From contig CM072527.1 of NCBI GenBank assembly GCA_036898135.1, positions 2,178,373 to 2,242,372 on the forward strand: a stretch of 64,000 nucleotides of DNA. The letters are read 5' to 3'. This stretch comes from Oncomelania hupensis. Lineage: Eukaryota; Mollusca; Gastropoda; Littorinimorpha; Pomatiopsidae. Shown one piece after another: positions 61,901 to 64,000 of the stretch. Every line of letters starts with the position of its first letter. Positions within the stretch are counted from its first letter, which is position 1. Under the pieces are notes generated by a model. It worked only from the letters and a program-made list of their open reading frames with translations. It was not told the DNA's origin and did not search any database. Both the position numbers and the translations under genes were made by a program.

Positions 61901-63787
61901 ATTATTGAATACTTTGCAAAACGAAACGATTAGATCTATCGTGCGCGTTTCCGACATACTTTCGTTCGCGTTTCAACGTAACAGGGCAATGGGCCTGTAG
62001 TTGTTTGGATCAGAGTGATCCTTACCAGGTTTTGGGATTGGAACAATAACTGCTTCCTGCCAAGATGGGGGAAAGGAACCAGAAGACCATCCAGCCTCTG
62101 GCCTTGCAGAACCAACCTAGGCTGTGCCTGTATGGGGTAGAATTTTGGGGAGAAAGAAGATATAGAAAGAACCAGTAAGATAGAAGAAAGAAAAAGGAAA
62201 AGCTGGGTGAAGTAGAATACATGTGAAAGGACCGGAAAGGCAGAAGCAAGACAAAAGGGAAGAAAAAGGGTTGGGCTAGCTTAGTCACCCAGCCAGATAG
62301 AGGAGCCGAGCCCAGGGGCTCCTCACACAATCACACACTCATTTGATTGATTGATTGATTTATTGTTGCTTTAGGTCCAGCGGACTCCTCCGAGCCAAAT
62401 CAGGACCGGACAACCCCCGATCCACATAAAAGATCTGCTGAAACAACCCTAGTGGGAAAATTGAACGCCCTCCACCGGCCAGTCACTTTACAATAAAGAC
62501 ATCCCACGCGGGGGACGGCTGAGGGTTTACCTCAACTACGCGAACTGCCGGTTACAAAAACAAAATAGAATACAACCATCATTACAAATCATCAACGAAA
62601 CATATACATATAAAATGCCTATATTGCTAAATACTAACATCATAGGAAGCCCTAGTGACCACCCAGCAGAAAGCGTCCAACACTCCCAAGCTGATCCAAC
62701 AGACCTCATACACAAACAAGGAGCCTTGTCCAGGAAGAGTTTTCAAGAAAAAAGGTAGGTCATTGATCTAGCGAAGAAGAAGATAGTATAGCAGAGTGAT
62801 AGGACAGAGCAGGAATGGGAAAGAGTATATGAGGAAGATAGCAACAGTGGGAATTTAAAGCACTAAATTTCCATAAAGTGGGGATACTATTTATACTGAA
62901 ACCCCCGGCACTCCAACGGGGGTACTGTTGTTGCAGTGAATCTGTCATGCCTACAAAGGCAAGACAGGTTTTCAACTGGGGCTTTCACTGTTCCCTTTAT
63001 AGGTTAGAACAATCTACAGTGGCAAGATTGCTCATGACCCCAAGGGGTACACACTCATTTAACATTAGTGCAAAACATAGAGAGAGAGGGGTTAGGGTCA
63101 CACAATTTTAAAGTGTGTTGGGGGAGGCGCAGTAATAAACAAAAGTTAATCCCCACATACACACAAATATGCACAAAAACACACACACACGTACATGCAC
63201 AAGCACACAAATGGGTAAGGCACACACACACATATAAATGGGTGAGGAAATATAAACAAACTCAAACTGGCATCCTTTCCCTAACTGTGATCAACTGACC
63301 TGCTTTGCACTGGCAGAAAAAGCTGTTGACACCATCTACACACAGTTCTGTACCGTTGCCATAACAGGCTGAACTGTTGCAGTCGTTGATGTTGATGTCA
63401 CATACCTTCCCTGTGTAACCTGAAAAAACACTTCATCACGGTATTATTTGCCCCCATTTGGAGTTTGAGACAGTTATTCTGAAAATAGTCAAAAAGTAAT
63501 AACCTTTCTTCTGAAAGTATTAATCCTGTAAATAAATGTAAAAATACATGAATAAGAAACAGATCAAGGAAGAAACAAGCAAACATGTCACACCTGGACT
63601 GCATCAACTGGTCCAATTTTGCTGCTCCTTGATGTTAAATACATACTGTTGTGACATATGGGAATGTACAACAAGAAAAAAAACAATTTTGTACAGCATA
63701 TTTTACAATACAAAAAAACTCCAACAGCTCAAAGTAGTTCAAAAAATAAAAAAGTTCATTACCTGGATTGCAGGAACAGATGAAACT
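52712..63787 (-). CDS. crb: Crumbs-type apical polarity protein, 3' half (ten exons)
   Basis: Exons, high to low: 63787-63763, 63419-63300, 60827-60705, 58597-58355, 57980-57852, 56750-56502, 55875-55776, 54611-54440, 53754-53667, 52851-52712. All junctions keep frame; the introns between EGF exons are phase 1, except the one splitting an EGF before 54611. The product is a series of EGF-like domains (several with DVDEC/DVNEC calcium-binding starts), one transmembrane helix and a 37-residue tail with [11 protein letters not shown] (FERM-binding region) and C-terminal ERLI (PDZ ligand), the hallmark of Crumbs. Crumbs sets apical identity and junctions in epithelia by binding Pals1/Stardust and Par6. 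The N-terminal EGF and laminin-G part lies beyond the window. Confidence 0.93.
53371..53389. repeat. Poly-C run
   Basis: Nineteen C in a row after GGGGG, in the last crumbs intron; true length is likely uncertain. Confidence 0.85.
53667..53754 (-). CDS. crb: crumbs transmembrane exon
   Basis: Acceptor TTTCCTCAG, donor ATCG/GTAAGC. Encodes SPQTGDDDG, then [20 protein letters not shown], a single hydrophobic helix rich in Gly and Ile, as in Crumbs. Starts phase 0 and ends phase 1. Confidence 0.92.
53991..54239. repeat. Three tandem units of about 70-85 bp in a crumbs intron
   Basis: Units start near 53991, 54062 and 54144, each with AAGTCAC, GTTTTCAGCAAGCC, GATTGAAAG, GTCTGT and CTTACGGCAC. 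The first lacks CACAGCTGATACACAG, present in the other two. The last two are almost identical. Confidence 0.85.
54440..54611 (-). CDS. crb: crumbs EGF exon (last EGF before the membrane)
   Basis: Acceptor GTCTTTCCAG, donor ACG/GTGGGT. Finishes one EGF ([12 protein letters not shown]) and encodes a complete one, [12 protein letters not shown] to [12 protein letters not shown]. Confidence 0.9.
55776..55875 (-). CDS. crb: crumbs EGF exon (calcium-binding EGF, first part)
   Basis: Encodes [14 protein letters not shown] and [14 protein letters not shown]; the EGF is completed in the 54611-54440 exon. The donor is AAA/GTACTT, weak, but needed for the frame and supported by the joined EGF pattern. 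Confidence 0.82.
55880..56083. repeat. Compound microsatellite (AAT)n, (GAA)n, (AAC)n
   Basis: Three triplet repeats in a row next to the 55875 acceptor of crumbs: AAT to about 55949, GAA about 55987-56061, AAC to about 56083. Long low-complexity ORFs on the minus strand here are artefacts. Confidence 0.92.
56502..56750 (-). CDS. crb: crumbs exon with two EGF domains
   Basis: Encodes the end of one EGF ([12 protein letters not shown]), a calcium-binding EGF starting [16 protein letters not shown], and another starting [16 protein letters not shown]. Donor ACTG/GTAAGT; ends phase 1. Confidence 0.92.
57231..57322. repeat. Four perfect 23-bp tandem repeats in a crumbs intron
   Basis: CGCCAGGCCAGAGGTAAATT plus AAC, four exact copies starting at 57231, 57254, 57277 and 57300. 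Confidence 0.92.
57852..57980 (-). CDS. crb: crumbs EGF-like exon
   Basis: Acceptor TTCAACAG, donor AGCA/GTAAGT. Encodes [25 protein letters not shown] and YTCVCKS, finished by the next exon as [12 protein letters not shown]. The spacing is longer than in a standard EGF. Confidence 0.88.
58355..58597 (-). CDS. crb: crumbs exon with two EGF domains
   Basis: Encodes [29 protein letters not shown], then [12 protein letters not shown] and CKCSDFYAG. Acceptor ATATTTCAG, donor GCCG/GTGAGT. The next exon completes the G-DLC junction in frame. Confidence 0.92.
58813..59391 (-). mobile_element. Unnamed retroposon, copy F (short form), in a crumbs intron
   Basis: 579 bp flanked by the perfect 15-bp duplication AATTGCAACCAACAT (58798-58812 and 59392-59406). 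ATGTA-type tail at the left, CCCCCGTTGGGG head at the right. In the same orientation as crumbs. Confidence 0.9.
59407..60680. other. Crumbs intron, nothing recognised
   Basis: AT-rich DNA without ORFs of note or repeat ends that I can see. Confidence 0.4.
60705..60827 (-). CDS. crb: crumbs EGF exon
   Basis: Acceptor TTTCTTTCAG, donor ACCG/GTACTT. Encodes [37 protein letters not shown]. Too short for ORF listings; found from the phase 1 EGF pattern. Confidence 0.9.
60860..61127 (-). pseudogene. Jockey/I-type LINE RT fragment, downstream part
   Basis: Minus-strand frames give [33 protein letters not shown] (motif A) and, after a frameshift, [10 protein letters not shown]. It continues the RT interrupted at 61984 by a solo LTR. 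It lies in a crumbs intron, same orientation. Confidence 0.65.
61133..61983 (-). mobile_element. Solo LTR (851 bp) with 5-bp target duplication
   Basis: Termini TGTTAC and GTAACA, flanked by GGGCA at 61128-61132 and 61984-61988. The flanks belong to one RT gene that reads on across it. It contains no coding region. AATAAA occurs on the minus strand in GCTGAATAAAAG (about 61288), so the minus orientation is likelier. It includes a MITE at 61460-61676. Unlike the Gmr1-like LTR by eye. Confidence 0.82.
61460..61676. mobile_element. piggyBac-like MITE (217 bp)
   Basis: Begins CCCTTTGAACCC and ends GGGTTCAAAGGG, perfect inverted ends flanked on both sides by TTAA (61456-61459 and 61677-61680), the target of piggyBac transposases. 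It contains the palindrome CCGATATATCGG and related CCCGATA units. No transposase. Confidence 0.85.
61989..62115 (-). pseudogene. Jockey/I-type LINE RT fragment, upstream part
   Basis: Minus strand encodes [20 protein letters not shown] and NNYRPIAL, the N-terminal RT motifs of non-LTR elements. The next residues, LTSCLCKT, are found on the far side of the solo LTR. Confidence 0.7.
62345..63048 (-). mobile_element. Unnamed retroposon, copy G (long form), in a crumbs intron
   Basis: 704 bp flanked by the perfect 12-bp duplication ACACACTCATTT (62333-62344 and 63049-63060). Minus-strand head ACCCCTTGGGGTCATGAGC, tail GCAACAATAAATCAATCAATC. With copy C it defines the full length of the long form. 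Confidence 0.9.
63300..63419 (-). CDS. crb: crumbs EGF exon
   Basis: Acceptor TTTTTTCAG, donor GCAG/GTCAGT. Encodes [23 protein letters not shown] and SFFCQCKAG. Phase 1 at both ends. Confidence 0.9.
63763..63787 (-). CDS. crb: crumbs 25-nt exon piece (EGF end)
   Basis: Encodes SFICSCNPG (last base in the next exon), the end of an EGF, with donor CCAG/GTAATG. A TAA six bases upstream in frame forces an acceptor at TTAACAG, so the exon would be only 25 nt. The upstream EGF half is not in the window. Confidence 0.6.
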
Positions 63788-63861
63788 CTGTTAATTGATG
63801 TGGAAGTAACAGGAAACATTGCGACATGGGTTTGTAAAGCTTTAATATTATATCGGACACT

Positions 63862-64000
63862 ATACTTCCTAACTAAAAATAGCCAAAGGTGGTTAAAGAA
63901 TTTAAAAAAAAACCAAACAAATTATTTATTATTATGATTATAATTTGTTATTTATTTTTTCATTCTTTAACGATCTTTAGCTATTTTAAGTTAGGAAGTG
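63862..64000. repeat. Inverted repeat at the window edge
   Basis: TACTTCCTAACTAAAAATAG with 20 more bases at 63862-63903 is the inverse, at about 85%, of 63962-64000 (ending TAAGTTAGGAAGTG). Loop about 60 bp. It may be a small MITE inside a crumbs intron; the outer end is at the window edge. Confidence 0.6.

Noticed and set aside
1..64000. CRISPR arrays, operons, riboswitches or other prokaryotic systems
   Set aside because: Introns, EGF modules, SINEs and LINEs show animal nuclear DNA; none of the tandem repeats has a repeat-spacer structure.

Overview
The window is nuclear DNA from an intron-rich, repeat-rich invertebrate, most likely a mollusc and probably a gastropod. The best clue is a GRL101-type receptor (CUB, C-type lectin, LDLa and LRR modules on a rhodopsin-class seven-helix domain), a class first described in the pond snail Lymnaea. 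Three host genes are supported: this receptor as one 1276-codon open frame (29758-33588, +), endonuclease G in three exons (35832-39018, +), and the 3' half of a crumbs-type polarity gene on the minus strand (exons from 63787 down to 52712). A fourth candidate, a four-exon THAP/P-element transposase gene (18832-22300, +), is broken by frameshifts and may be a transposon relic. No prokaryotic features are present.

Most of the rest is layered mobile DNA. 1-8225: a foldback inverted repeat, an old Jockey/I-type LINE on the minus strand cut up by an RTE element and an unidentified insertion, a small THAP-bearing inverted-repeat element, and a tRNA-derived SINE. 8226-18590: a plus-strand RTE LINE split by a young 8.3-kb LTR retrotransposon (8781-17108, minus orientation) with near-identical 1609-bp LTRs and a perfect 5-bp target duplication (CAGAC). 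In its polyprotein the integrase comes before the reverse transcriptase, the unusual Gmr1-type order within Ty3/gypsy. 18591-28453: the THAP transposase, an RTE tail, an I-like LINE end that looks 5'-inverted, and a nearly complete CR1-like LINE whose two ORFs are in one frame separated by a single TGA. 28990-29733 and 34866-35300: more RTE ends, including a tail-to-tail palindrome.

40300-46120 and 58800-63060 hold seven copies of a retroposon family I do not recognise. Several copies have target duplications of 9-15 bp. There are two forms, about 575 bp and about 704 bp, with different 5' ends and different tail microsatellites. One crumbs intron shows four nested layers: a Jockey/I-type LINE fragment, a solo LTR in it with TSD GGGCA, and a piggyBac-like MITE in that with TTAA.

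The host genes do not form an operon or pathway: the receptor is a membrane signalling protein, EndoG a mitochondrial nuclease, and crumbs an apical-polarity membrane protein. They share only a repeat-laden neighbourhood. All assignments are by eye from motifs and reading frames; no database search was run.
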